64,000 bases of DNA from Maridesulfovibrio sp. (GCF_963676065.1 NZ_OY780933.1:3483501-3547500); one strand, 5' to 3'; numbered from the stretch's first letter, positions 10,601 through 17,974 are shown. Notes: generated from the sequence alone by a model not told the origin. Numbers and translations: made by a program.

Positions 10601-10909
10601 GCGATATTTGATCTCCTGAAAAAAGAAGATCTCCATAAAAAGGATATAAAACGGATAAAGGCTGTTGCGGTAGAACTGCTGGATAAGCTGAAATCCGAAA
10701 AGCTGAAGATAGATAACTGGAGAGCCAAAGAAGCCACACGGGATGCTGTCCGGACTGCCATTAAAGACTTCCTATGGGATGAAAGCATCGGCCTGCCCGT
10801 AGACTCATACGAAGAAAATGAAGTCCTCCAAAAGACAAATGAGGTATATACTCATGTGTTTAGAGCGTATCCTACTGTACCTTCTCCTTATTTTGGTGCT
10901 GTAAGTTAA
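7640..10909 (+). CDS. hsdR: Type I restriction enzyme endonuclease/translocase subunit HsdR
   Basis: 1089 residues, usual size for HsdR, the motor that translocates DNA and cuts at random sites. N-terminal nuclease: D155 followed by E169-L-K171 gives the PD-(D/E)xK core (RRADIIGF...MELKN). Superfamily 2 motor: Walker A G306-A-G-K-S310, DEAH box starting at D407, and motif III GFTGTP shortly after. The C-terminal third is helical and charged and would dock on HsdM/HsdS. The ATG at 7640 is used, but an in-frame GTG at 7652 sits behind GGAAG and is also possible. The gene ends the RM operon; a hairpin follows at 10918-10951. Together with hsdM and hsdS it makes a complete type I system, apart from the part of hsdM outside the window. 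Confidence 0.95.
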   Translation: MEVVVTSNKYTEDTLVQQTTAEYMETQLGWESVYAYNTETYGPDGTLGRGSDKEVVLTRYLRDALVKLNPGLPDTAYDDAVRKITTAVSSQTMLATNQEKYKLIVDGVQVRFRNAKDERVTERLKVLDFNDPENNRFHCVRELWIKGDLYRRRADIIGFVNGLPLLFMELKNVHRDIRAAYEQNFKDYKDTVPHLFHHNAIVVLANGMDAKLGSVSSKFEHFNDWKRLDEEDPGVVDMETLLKGVCNKANFIDLMENFILFDESAGEPRKILARNHQFLGVNRAIRAVEDRSNRMGKLGVFWHTQGAGKSYSIVFFTRKVHRKLGGNFSFVILTDREDLDTQLYKTFAGCGVVDNDRDPCRASSAQHLSSLLTQHKAYVFSLIQKFNQEVTSAEGYTDRDDVIVITDEAHRTQYGTLALNLRNALPNASYIGFTGTPLFSDDQITRRVFGEYISTYDFQRAVEDKATVPLYYDARGEKLGIAVKDLNERIAEKLDELEIDDIDVEQRLQGELKRDYHIITAGDRLDQIAQDFVLHYSKAWETGKVMLVCIDKITCVRMHGLVLDHWKQRIVDLEKDLKSATDDQDEIYRRRQIQWMKDTVTAVIVSEEQGEVEKFRKWDLDIKPHRRLIKEGIDLPESMRSKPQFRNMQRMGLEDAFKETEHPFRIAIVCAMWLTGFDVPSLSTLYLDKPLKAHTLMQAIARANRVSDGKNNGLIVDYCGILKNLRKALATFAGTVDTGHGGEGGTGGEVDPTRPEEELLAELSEAIAFVRGFLSKNNASLDDIINKTGFERNAAILAAKEAANFNDQTRKRFEVMCREVFKKFKACINVKGINDHRADYDAINVIYKSLQKDKEKADISDIIRRLHEVVDEAIEVDHSQTGHDSKPYDISAIDFDKLRKEFETSPRQRTTVQSLKDAIEQKVNRLLMQNPLRTDFQQHYEGIVAEYNREKDRATIEKTFEALVKFVEVLNTEETRALREGLTEETLAIFDLLKKEDLHKKDIKRIKAVAVELLDKLKSEKLKIDNWRAKEATRDAVRTAIKDFLWDESIGLPVDSYEENEVLQKTNEVYTHVFRAYPTVPSPYFGAVS

Positions 10910-10917
10910 CGCATAAA

Positions 10918-10951
10918 AGCCCCTCTCCGGCAGCAAGCCTGGAAAGGGGCT
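10918..10951 (-). terminator. Rho-independent terminator-like hairpin
   Basis: AGCCCC pairs with GGGGCT, extended inward with a few mismatches. On the minus strand it is followed by TTTTATG, which fits a terminator for the lipoprotein gene that ends at 11036. On the plus strand it may also insulate the end of hsdR. Confidence 0.6.
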
Positions 10952-11035
10952 GGAGCAGCATGAAGACACATTTAAATCACTGCGCCCAATAAGCACGCTT
11001 AGGGTTAATCCATCAAGTGAGCCGTACTACCCCAA

Positions 11036-12040
11036 TCATAACCGTTTGGTTACGCGTACTCTAAATTTACCATTACCTTGGAAACTGACTTCACCTATCT
11101 CACGGTACTCCCCGTCTAGAGAGGCTCCAGCCCCACAAAATCCGCAGCCATCTATACCACTAACACTTATGATTCCTTGATTTTGGTATTTAATCGAATC
11201 CCAATCCATGGATATATCAACAGGACAATTATTATTATCAAACTTAAAAGACTGCCTGTTGTCCGAAGAGAGCTTAGATGGTTCACCCTTCTCAAAAAAA
11301 TAGCAAGTAGATCCATTATCCTCGTTGATGCTTACCCCACTCAAGACTCTACCACCAGAGAAGTTACTAGCAAGTACGGCCTTACTATCTGGATTATAGA
11401 AGACCAGAAAACGTCTATGTCTATAGTCAGCGGGACACTCTGTAGATATGACTCCCAGCTTTTGAAGAGCAGGTTCTATTTCTTTCCGAGTCTCCTCCAA
11501 TTTAACAGAAGAATACTTATCATAAGCAAACTTAATCCCATAATTTAATGATGCTAGTGAGGCATTCGCATACAGCCTCTTCATAGTGGATACAATAGAA
11601 AGAGAGTTGCCCTTCTCAGTCATTTTTTTATAGAAACGTTCATCTAAAAGATCTTTAATTTTAGTATCCGGTTTAAGCCGTGCTCCTATGTATACTACTT
11701 CAAATGTATCATCATTATTTATCTGAAATTGTATTGTTAACTCACTAGTAGGATCAAAACCATATCTACTAGCAAACTCTTCATCTTTGGTCCATTTTGC
11801 ACTATTATGAACTAATGTTATATCAGCAGTAAAATTAACAATTTTACGCTTTAACTCTGTTTCAAACTCAGACCATTTGCGATTCTCCAGCCCCTGACAA
11901 TTATCAAGGACGTCACCGATAGTGACACCTCGATCAAAATTCATATATCCATTCTTAACAACCGAAATATCGCTACCATCACAAGCACATAAACAGAGCA
12001 ACGCAATCATTGCCACTATCCGCACAACGTTGAGGACCAT
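11036..12040 (-). CDS. Hypothetical lipoprotein
   Basis: 334 residues, no family recognised. The N-terminus is a type II signal peptide: a hydrophobic stretch at 8-17 followed by the lipobox L17-C18-A19-C20, with C20 as the lipidated residue. D21 follows directly; in E. coli an Asp at this +2 position keeps a lipoprotein at the inner membrane, so this one may face the periplasm from the inner membrane. The mature part is soluble-looking, mixed alpha/beta, with several Cys near the C-terminus (CYFFEKGEP, then NNCPVDIS, then DGCGFCGAGAS). It is convergent with hsdR and divergent from the XRE gene. A+T-rich codon use suggests transfer. Its relation to the RM genes is unknown. Confidence 0.72.
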   Translation of the reverse strand: MVLNVVRIVAMIALLCLCACDGSDISVVKNGYMNFDRGVTIGDVLDNCQGLENRKWSEFETELKRKIVNFTADITLVHNSAKWTKDEEFASRYGFDPTSELTIQFQINNDDTFEVVYIGARLKPDTKIKDLLDERFYKKMTEKGNSLSIVSTMKRLYANASLASLNYGIKFAYDKYSSVKLEETRKEIEPALQKLGVISTECPADYRHRRFLVFYNPDSKAVLASNFSGGRVLSGVSINEDNGSTCYFFEKGEPSKLSSDNRQSFKFDNNNCPVDISMDWDSIKYQNQGIISVSGIDGCGFCGAGASLDGEYREIGEVSFQGNGKFRVRVTKRL

Positions 12041-12183
12041 TCGACTACTCCTTTAATATTTATCCATATTTATAATCACATCTAAACCATCACTTTGCGT
12101 ATTCTTCAACACCTCTTAGCACCGATCAGTGCCTTTTCTCAAGTCAAAATACAACCATTCATGGGTTTGAAATAAGAGCAGAA

Positions 12184-12208
12184 CTCCTCATGATTTGAAT
12201 ATGAGGAG
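12184..12208 (+). promoter_or_regulatory. Perfect inverted repeat covering the ribosome binding site of the XRE gene
   Basis: CTCCTCAT at 12184-12191 is exactly complementary to ATGAGGAG at 12201-12208, with a 9-base loop. The right arm is the Shine-Dalgarno of the regulator gene that starts at 12215. It can be a DNA operator for autorepression or an RNA hairpin that hides the ribosome binding site; the sequence does not decide between these. Confidence 0.65.
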
Positions 12209-12214
12209 ATCAAG

Positions 12215-12547
12215 GTGAACAATTACGCTGAAATTATTGGACAAAACATACGAGAGTTACGAAAAAGCTTAAATCTAAGCCAGCAGCAAATGGCTGAGAA
12301 GGCAGAGATAAGCTATAAATATCTTGGGGAAATTGAGCGCGGCGTGGTCAATCTGTCAGTTGAAATTCTTATGAAGATTTCCGATGCGCTACAGATCACA
12401 CCTGACAAACTACTCCAGCCCAAAAAGAAGCTGAACAGTACAGCCCTTGAAGCACAGGCCCTTCTAGGTGAATTATCTCCCAAACAGCTTGTAATCGCTT
12501 TAGATATGATTAAAGTACTCATAAAGCACTCCAATACCGACAATTAA
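12215..12547 (+). CDS. XRE-family helix-turn-helix transcriptional regulator
   Basis: 110 residues. The N-terminal HTH of the Cro/C1 type spans about 10-63 (NIRELRKSLNLSQQQMAEKAEISYK, with the recognition helix around AEISYKYLGEIERG). The C-terminal tail has a helical stretch that may serve dimerisation. A GTG start follows GAGGAG by six bases. Its size resembles C-type controllers of restriction systems and small phage or plasmid regulators; since it lies between the RM operon and the ERF/AAA/VWA set, it could control either. The perfect inverted repeat over its ribosome binding site suggests autoregulation. Confidence 0.87.
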   Translation: MNNYAEIIGQNIRELRKSLNLSQQQMAEKAEISYKYLGEIERGVVNLSVEILMKISDALQITPDKLLQPKKKLNSTALEAQALLGELSPKQLVIALDMIKVLIKHSNTDN

Positions 12548-12619
12548 AGCTGTCAAACGCTTTTCAAATAATCTCAGACATATATTACTCCTATAGAAAA
12601 GGATCTTTTTAATCTTTCA

Positions 12620-12652
12620 GTCCCTGCCCGGTCATCCGAGCGGGGACTTTTC
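12620..12652 (+). terminator. Rho-independent terminator upstream of the ERF gene
   Basis: GTCCC-T-GC-C-CGG pairs with CCG-A-GC-GGGGAC around a TCAT loop and is followed by TTTTCTATTT. It ends the XRE transcript, or acts as an attenuator for the ERF gene, whose ribosome binding site GGAGGAG begins about ten bases after the T-rich stretch. Confidence 0.75.
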
Positions 12653-12669
12653 TATTTCAGGAGGAGTCT

Positions 12670-13350
12670 ATGAATGGAACCAACCTTTGTTCACCGGAAA
12701 TCACAGATCTGGCCGGGGCGATGCTCAGGGTGCAGCAGGCTTTAAAGCCTGCCGCGAAGGATGGACAAAACAATTTTACAAACAGCAGATACGCTAGCCT
12801 GCAATCTGTTATGGAAACATGTCGTGAAGCTTTGCTGGCAAACGGGATCTGGCTGACTCAGTTGCCGGTACAGGTAGACAATGGGAGTCTTGGACTGGTC
12901 AGCAAAATCGTCCATGCGGAATCAGGGCAGTGGCAGTCCTCATTACTGGTCATGCCGTTACCCAAAGGTGACCCACAGGGCTATGGATCAGCCATGACTT
13001 ATGCTCGCAGGTATGGTCTTGCAGCCTTGATTGGAATCGTTACCGAGCATGATGACGATGGAGAGGGATCGTGCCGCCCGCAAAACCAAAATAGCGGATA
13101 CAATCCGGGTAGACATCTGGGAACACAGTCCTCGTCTACCCCGCAAAAGAAATCTCAGCCCTCTGAACCGGTCAACCCGAACCTGCCGCGTCTTGAGGGA
13201 GTGCAGTACCGTAAGGAGAATGCACGGGATGGCAAACCTTGTATTCTGGCAACCGGTAACACTCTTCAGCAGAAAGATTCACTACGTAAGGCCGGGTTTC
13301 GCTGGGATGGTAACCGCAAATTGTGGTGGAAATACGAACAGGCCGCATAG
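12670..13350 (+). CDS. erf: ERF-family single-strand annealing protein
   Basis: 226 residues. Residues about 15-135 match the ERF core: AMLRVQQALKPAAKDGQN, then NSRYASLQSVMETCREALLANG, and the signature DPQGYGSAMTYARRYGL near 100-116, followed by an acidic run EHDDDGEG. ERF proteins anneal single-stranded DNA for circularisation or recombination of phage and mobile-element genomes. The C-terminal 50 residues are a separate small module (TGNTLQQKDSLRKAGFRWD, then KLWWKYEQAA) of the aromatic-rich type often added to plasmid or phage DNA-processing proteins. A linker rich in Ser, Pro and Gln joins the two. Ribosome binding site AGGAGG precedes the ATG. It opens the set of mobile-element genes at 12.7-18 kb. 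Confidence 0.85.
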   Translation: MNGTNLCSPEITDLAGAMLRVQQALKPAAKDGQNNFTNSRYASLQSVMETCREALLANGIWLTQLPVQVDNGSLGLVSKIVHAESGQWQSSLLVMPLPKGDPQGYGSAMTYARRYGLAALIGIVTEHDDDGEGSCRPQNQNSGYNPGRHLGTQSSSTPQKKSQPSEPVNPNLPRLEGVQYRKENARDGKPCILATGNTLQQKDSLRKAGFRWDGNRKLWWKYEQAA

Positions 13351-13379
13351 CCGGTAACAAAATTTAACGCAGCACATGA

Positions 13380-13408
13380 AGCGCGTCTCTTCGGAGGCGC
13401 GCTTTTTT
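13380..13408 (+). terminator. Rho-independent terminator with UUCG loop upstream of the next gene
   Basis: A ten-base-pair stem (AGCGCGTCTC with GAGGCGCGCT) is closed by a TTCG tetraloop and followed by a run of T at 13403-13408. It sits between the ERF gene and the ribosome binding site AAAGGAG of the 13428 gene. Confidence 0.85.
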
Positions 13409-13427
13409 GTTGTCCAAAGGAGCATCT

Positions 13428-13814
13428 ATGGAACCCCTCAGTGACATTACAATTTTTCTGTCCACTTCCGGGCTCTCAAAATTCAACAACAAACTGGCTG
13501 AAGCTCAAAGGACGTTGACCAAACCGGAGCTGGTAGCCGTGCAGGAAATGCTTGAAGAAAACGTGAGCAATCAGACAGGACAAGGATATGGAGGCCACCT
13601 CTTTTACTGGACTCGTACAGCATGGGACGATCACCATCCTTTGGTCTCTCTGCTGGAATCGGTCCTAGAAGAACTCGATACCGTTGACTACAGCTTCCTG
13701 CGCATCGGTGAGGACGAAAGTGATTTCGAAACTCGCGGCGACTATTACAATAACCCTTTTGATAATCCAGACGGTCTGATCCAACAGGTCGTGTCAGGTA
13801 ATTGCGGAGGATAA
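13428..13814 (+). CDS. Hypothetical protein, mobile-element associated
   Basis: 128 residues starting at the ATG behind AAAGGAG; upstream in-frame TTG codons inside the terminator were not used. No family recognised. The protein is soluble and acidic toward the C-terminus (ELDTVDYSFLRIGEDESDFETRG), with a predicted helical first half (NNKLAEAQRTLTKPELVAVQEML). A near-identical spacing of small acidic proteins is common in phage replication modules. It ends one base before the ATG of the AAA+ ATPase gene, so the two are probably co-translated, and the shared ribosome binding site GGAGG lies in its last codons. Function unknown. Confidence 0.75.
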   Translation: MEPLSDITIFLSTSGLSKFNNKLAEAQRTLTKPELVAVQEMLEENVSNQTGQGYGGHLFYWTRTAWDDHHPLVSLLESVLEELDTVDYSFLRIGEDESDFETRGDYYNNPFDNPDGLIQQVVSGNCGG

Positions 13815-13815
13815 C

Positions 13816-14811
13816 ATGACCAATACAATCGAAGAAATTGAAAGACTCCGTCCAGCTGAGCTGGATGCTGGGTTGATCTTCAGCGGAAAGACTTCCGGAC
13901 GCATGGTACAGGGATTTGGAGAGGCCTCATCATTCACCCCGAGTCTGGATGTCGAATACCTTTTTCATGAATCCAGCCGGGATGTGGTGGTCTGGTTCAT
14001 GGACAGTTCCGACCCGATCTATCTGTTTGGACCGAGCGGCAGTGGTAAGACAAGTCTCATCAAGCAGCTTGCGGCCAAACTTAATTACCCGGTGTTCGAA
14101 ATCACCGGCCATAGTCGTTTGGAGTTTCCGGAGATGGTCGGTCACCTGACTGTAGAAGAGGGCAGTATGGAATTTCAGTATGGACCTCTTGCTCTGGCAA
14201 TGAAATACGGCGGTCTTCTGCTCTTGAATGAAATCGACATTATTGATCCGGCGACTGCGGCAGGACTGAACGGGATTCTGGACGGCGAACCGCTGTGCAT
14301 TCCGGAAAACTCTGGAGAAATTATTCATCCGCATCCCATGTTCAGGTTTGCAGCTACAGCTAACTCTAATGGTGCAGCAGACGAAACCGGGCTTTATCAA
14401 GGAGTCGTTCGTCAGAATTTGGCTTTCATGGACCGTTTCTGGCTCTGTGAAATCGGCTACCCTACACCGGAAGCCGAGACTGAGCTACTCACCCGCAAGG
14501 CAAGGAACCTCCCAGAAAACATCCGTAAAAAGATGGTCGAGTATGCCAATTCCGTCCGTAAGCTGTTCATGGGCGAGGCATCAGGAAACCTTACCGACAC
14601 CATTGAGGTTACCTTTTCTACTCGTACTTTGATCCGCTGGGCGGATCTTACTGTTCGTTTTCAGCCTTTAGCGCGGCAGGGAATCCAGCCGGTAACATAC
14701 GCTTTGGATCGGGCTCTTGGGTATCGGGCCAGCCGGGAGACACGTACTGTACTGCATGAACTGGCCCAGCGTACTTTCCCTGTGGAAGACGGATCAGAAT
14801 CAACACCATAA
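13816..14811 (+). CDS. MoxR/CobS-type AAA+ ATPase
   Basis: 331 residues. Walker A GPSGSGKT at 72-79, Walker B LLLLNE at 134-139 with E139, and sensor 1 at FAATANSN near 178-185. After Walker A comes the segment ITGHSRLEFPEMVGHL, typical of the CobS/CbbQ/MoxR branch, in which the ATPase works with a von Willebrand A partner to remodel or load metal into a client. Here the partner is the VWA protein encoded at 15872. It is not a cobaltochelatase in this context, because no cobalamin genes are near; ATPases of this type recur in plasmids and phages beside DUF3150-type and VWA genes. Length is normal. A start at the ATG following the GGAGG is clear. Confidence 0.88.
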   Translation: MTNTIEEIERLRPAELDAGLIFSGKTSGRMVQGFGEASSFTPSLDVEYLFHESSRDVVVWFMDSSDPIYLFGPSGSGKTSLIKQLAAKLNYPVFEITGHSRLEFPEMVGHLTVEEGSMEFQYGPLALAMKYGGLLLLNEIDIIDPATAAGLNGILDGEPLCIPENSGEIIHPHPMFRFAATANSNGAADETGLYQGVVRQNLAFMDRFWLCEIGYPTPEAETELLTRKARNLPENIRKKMVEYANSVRKLFMGEASGNLTDTIEVTFSTRTLIRWADLTVRFQPLARQGIQPVTYALDRALGYRASRETRTVLHELAQRTFPVEDGSESTP

Positions 14812-14832
14812 AGAATACACGCAAATTTCATG

Positions 14833-14866
14833 AGCGGGGCGGCTTCGGCTGCCCCGCTTCTATTTT
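14833..14866 (+). terminator. Rho-independent terminator with UUCG loop between AAA+ and DUF3150-type genes
   Basis: AGCGGGGCGGC pairs with GCTGCCCCGCT over a TTCG loop (one G-T pair), then TCTATTTT. It is placed after the ATPase stop and about 15 bases before the ribosome binding site of the next gene. Confidence 0.85.
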
Positions 14867-14888
14867 GTGTAACTGAATGGAGGAAATC

Positions 14889-15860
14889 ATGGAAAACAAG
14901 ACTCGAATCACGGTCCTCAATCATATTTTGGCCTTGAATCTGGATGTAAGTATCTGGTCGGCCAGAAAGAAACTTACCCCTTCCGACTTCGGAGCAACCC
15001 AGCTTCCGCCGGAAGAGTTGGCTTCACTAGGGAGTAAGCGAATTTGCAATCCTGAAGATCTGCGTATTTTCGGTACTCTCAAATCTCGTGCTGTGAATAT
15101 GCTTGATCGGCATGGCGTGCGTTTCCTCGGTGGCTGGGCCATTCCTGAAAAGGTCGCGGATGAAATCGAGAAGGAGCTAACGGCCATTGAAAAGGAGTTC
15201 TTCGCAGCCAAGGAAGACTTCCTCAGTCGCTATGATGAAGCTGTGCAGGACTGGATCAAGCAACATCCCGGTTGGGAAAAGCTCATCGGAAGCTCGACAG
15301 TCAGTGCTGAGTATGTGCGCTCACGGATCGGTTTCAAGTGGCAGTTCTTCAAGCTGACTGCTCCTGAAAAGAACTCCGTAAAGAAAGGACTCAAAGAAGA
15401 GGTTAACAAACTTGGCTCCACTCTCTTCGATGAAATCTCCAAGGCCGCAACAGATACATGGAATCGCTGCTATGCCGGAAAGGTCAAGGTAACACATAAG
15501 GCTCTCTCGCCGCTGCGGTCTATCCAGAACAAGCTTGATGGGCTTTCCTTTGTTGATCCCAGAGTCCTACCCATCACCGATCTCCTTCAGACGGCCTTCG
15601 ACAAGGTCCCGTCCCGAGGATTCATCCGCGACGAGAATCTGCTCATGTTGCAGGGAGTCGTGTCTGTGCTTCGTGAACCGGCGTTGCTTGTGGAGAATGC
15701 GCAGAAGATTCTTGATGGGAGAACAGCCAAGGACCTTCTTGAAGGTCTAACCTCAATTCCAAAGTCATCTGTTACCAAGGCTACTTCTGAAAACCTCAAA
15801 CAGAACCGCACCCCGCAAGCTGCATCACAGCAGCAGATCGACAGTCACGGGCTGTGGTGA
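14889..15860 (+). CDS. DUF3150-type protein
   Basis: 323 residues from the ATG behind GGAGGAAA; an earlier in-frame ATG at 14877 overlaps that ribosome binding site and is not used. The N-terminus LNLDVSIWSARKKLTPSDF is the pattern I associate with DUF3150 proteins, which are found beside MoxR/CobS ATPases and VWA proteins in plasmids and integrative elements. The rest is helical with a coiled-coil-prone stretch at about 95-125 (ADEIEKELTAIEKEFFAAKE). No catalytic motif is seen. It may be the substrate or adaptor of the ATPase/VWA pair. The stop overlaps in-frame start codons of the VWA gene, so coupling is likely. Family call from memory; a profile search would confirm it. Confidence 0.75.
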   Translation: MENKTRITVLNHILALNLDVSIWSARKKLTPSDFGATQLPPEELASLGSKRICNPEDLRIFGTLKSRAVNMLDRHGVRFLGGWAIPEKVADEIEKELTAIEKEFFAAKEDFLSRYDEAVQDWIKQHPGWEKLIGSSTVSAEYVRSRIGFKWQFFKLTAPEKNSVKKGLKEEVNKLGSTLFDEISKAATDTWNRCYAGKVKVTHKALSPLRSIQNKLDGLSFVDPRVLPITDLLQTAFDKVPSRGFIRDENLLMLQGVVSVLREPALLVENAQKILDGRTAKDLLEGLTSIPKSSVTKATSENLKQNRTPQAASQQQIDSHGLW

Positions 15861-15871
15861 TCGGGGGAGTC

Positions 15872-17401
15872 ATGAATAAAAAGTTACTCATGAAATCTTT
15901 GCCGTTGGTGGCGAGTGTGCTGGGACGCAAGTACGGAGTGCAGGTTCGCATAGGTGGAGACAAGGCTTTTACTGATGGAAAAGTAATTCAGCTACCTGCC
16001 ATGCCACTGGATTGCGATGAAACTTTAACCCGCATGGCTAGGTCGTATCTTGACCATGAAGCCGCCCACATCCGCGAGACCAACTTCGAGTGGCTGAAGC
16101 TGGCTAAGCTCACTCCGTTTGAAATGCACATCTGGAATTCACTGGAAGACTGGAGGGTAGAGAACAAACTGGCCGAGCTCTTCCCCGGCTGTCGTCAAAA
16201 CTTCCATTGGTTGATCCGCCACCTCTTTATTAATGATGGGAGCAATGCTCAGGCGGCTAAAATCGATCCGGCGACTTCCGTCTTAAATTGGTTGTTGCTG
16301 ACTGTTCGCTCCTGGGATGTGGAAGAACTGGGTACCGAATGTACTCAAATAGCCTCAATTATCGATGCGCAATACCCTGACCTTACGGCCCGTTTAAACG
16401 GAATCCTACAAAAGGTCAGGTCCAAGTGCGACTCCACTCAAGATTGCATTCTCTACACAAGAGAAATCGTTGATCTGCTGAAGGCTTATCTCAAACAACT
16501 TGAGTCCAATGGACAATCAACACCGGCTAAGAAGCTTAAAAAGTTGCTGGATTCAAATTCCGGTAACCTTCCCAAAGACTTCGGAGAAGTTCTGGAAGAA
16601 CAACTGGCAAGTCATGCTCCGGATGATGCAGAAGAAGGGCTTCGGGTTGCCAAGGATGGCTACAAAAAACTCACCGTGCTGGACGAAACTGAACTTGAAC
16701 TGACCCGTAGGGCTTCCACTGCCCTCAAGTCACGTCTCCATGGAATTATTCAAGCCAAAACTATCAAACATGATCGCATCGGCAGGCGCGGACTGTTAAG
16801 TACTGCTCACCTATACCGTATCGCAGTAGGTAATCCCCGAATGTTCCGCAGCAGGCTGGAAAGTAGGAGCATCAGCACGGCTGTTCATATCCTTATTGAT
16901 TGTTCTGGTTCAATGCGCAGGCGTATCGGACTGGCTTCGCAGATCAGTCATACCGTGGTTAGTGCTCTCAATTCCATCAACGGCGTAAACGTGGGAGTCA
17001 GTGCCTTTCCCGCAATCAGAACTCAAGGAGGAGAAAACTATGATGATCCTACTGTGGCTCCTATTCTAAATCATGGTCAGAAATTACACACCCGTTTCGG
17101 TGTAGCTGCTTCCGGCTCAACCCCACTGGGCGAAGTACTCTGGTGGACATTTCAGCAAATGATGCCGTTGCCGGAGAATCGCAAAATCATCCTCTGCATA
17201 ACGGACGGTGTCCCGGACAATCCGGCCAACGCCCACCAAGCGATTAAAGACGGAAGCGCATACGGCTTCGAAATCTACGGTCTCGGAATAAAGTCCGAGG
17301 CCGTTTTTAATTTGTTCCCCGGAAAAAGCAGAGTCATTACCGAATTACCGGACTTGGCTCCGGCCATGTTTGACCTGCTTCAGGAATCTTTAACCAAATA
17401 A
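15872..17401 (+). CDS. CobT-like von Willebrand factor A protein
   Basis: 509 residues from the ATG behind GGGGGAG. The C-terminal VWA domain (about 335-509) has a complete metal-ion-dependent adhesion site: D343-C-S345-G-S347, T417 (in SGSTPLG) and D445 (in ITDGVPD). The N-terminal 230 residues include LDHEAAHIRETNF near 55-67, an HExxH-like helix (H-E-A-A-H) that could bind a metal, followed by SLEDWRVENKL; the same arrangement is known in CobT-like and YeaH-like VWA proteins. MoxR-type ATPases act on partners of this kind, and the partner ATPase is at 13816. The middle part is charged and helical. The three-gene set looks like a chaperone machine carried by a mobile element; the client is unknown. 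Confidence 0.88.
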   Translation: MNKKLLMKSLPLVASVLGRKYGVQVRIGGDKAFTDGKVIQLPAMPLDCDETLTRMARSYLDHEAAHIRETNFEWLKLAKLTPFEMHIWNSLEDWRVENKLAELFPGCRQNFHWLIRHLFINDGSNAQAAKIDPATSVLNWLLLTVRSWDVEELGTECTQIASIIDAQYPDLTARLNGILQKVRSKCDSTQDCILYTREIVDLLKAYLKQLESNGQSTPAKKLKKLLDSNSGNLPKDFGEVLEEQLASHAPDDAEEGLRVAKDGYKKLTVLDETELELTRRASTALKSRLHGIIQAKTIKHDRIGRRGLLSTAHLYRIAVGNPRMFRSRLESRSISTAVHILIDCSGSMRRRIGLASQISHTVVSALNSINGVNVGVSAFPAIRTQGGENYDDPTVAPILNHGQKLHTRFGVAASGSTPLGEVLWWTFQQMMPLPENRKIILCITDGVPDNPANAHQAIKDGSAYGFEIYGLGIKSEAVFNLFPGKSRVITELPDLAPAMFDLLQESLTK

Positions 17402-17417
17402 AAAAGGAGAAACCGCA

Positions 17418-17753
17418 ATGTCTGAAGATAATCCCTTATGCCCCAATTGCTGTACCGCAACCTTCGTCGTACTTGTCAACAATACGCAGAAAATCGGAAC
17501 CGCAGTTGGTGGAGTAGCCGGAGGCGCAGCAGGATACGCCGGTGCAACTTCCGGAGCTGCAACAGGTGCGGCTATCGGGTCCGTGGTTCCAGTCATAGGT
17601 ACCGGGATCGGTGCCCTCGCAGGCGGACTGGCAGGAGCCATGGCCGGATTCTTGGCCGGTTCCAAAATCGGAAATGAAATTGGCGAACATGTGGATCGTC
17701 ATATGATCGGCCTGTACCGCTGCAACCGTTGCGGTACTCAGTTTGAATCTTAA
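17418..17753 (+). CDS. Glycine-zipper protein with split zinc-ribbon ends
   Basis: 111 residues. A CPNC pair near residue 8-11 and a CNRCG pair near 102-106 flank a long glycine-zipper stretch (about 30-85) rich in GxxxG steps (GGVAGGAAGYAGATSG, IGALAGGLAGAMAGF). Glycine zippers pack as membrane or oligomeric hairpins, so the two Cys pairs would be brought together at the base, possibly around one zinc. No signal peptide. Ribosome binding site AAAGGAG precedes the ATG, 17 bases after the VWA gene stop, so it is in the same unit. Function unknown; similar small proteins appear in phages and plasmids. Confidence 0.75.
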   Translation: MSEDNPLCPNCCTATFVVLVNNTQKIGTAVGGVAGGAAGYAGATSGAATGAAIGSVVPVIGTGIGALAGGLAGAMAGFLAGSKIGNEIGEHVDRHMIGLYRCNRCGTQFES

Positions 17754-17767
17754 ACGCGGAGGTTAAT

Positions 17768-17962
17768 ATGAAAGATTTACTTACTTTTGTCGGCGGAGTC
17801 GCTGTCGGTATTCTGGCTGCTGCTGGAATTTATGCTGCAGTGGACGATGAATCTGATATGACTTGTAGAAATGCGCATACTGACTCTGAAGAGATGGAAG
17901 ACCAGGATGAGGAATCTGTAAATGACGGAGCTGATGAATTGTTGGAACCTGATGGGAGTTAA
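17768..17962 (+). CDS. Small single-pass membrane protein with acidic tail
   Basis: 64 residues. One hydrophobic helix at about 4-24 (LLTFVGGVAVGILAAAGIY) followed by a strongly acidic tail (DSEEMEDQDEESVNDGADE). Ribosome binding site GGAGG precedes the ATG and a strong terminator follows at 17975-18002, which supports a real gene closing the unit. No family recognised. It could anchor or regulate the glycine-zipper protein just upstream. Confidence 0.68.
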   Translation: MKDLLTFVGGVAVGILAAAGIYAAVDDESDMTCRNAHTDSEEMEDQDEESVNDGADELLEPDGS

Positions 17963-17974
17963 ACTTAATGGTAA

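Noticed and set aside
13816..17401. Cobaltochelatase CobS/CobT
   Set aside because: No other cobalamin genes, and ERF, DUF3150-type and small membrane genes point to a mobile element.
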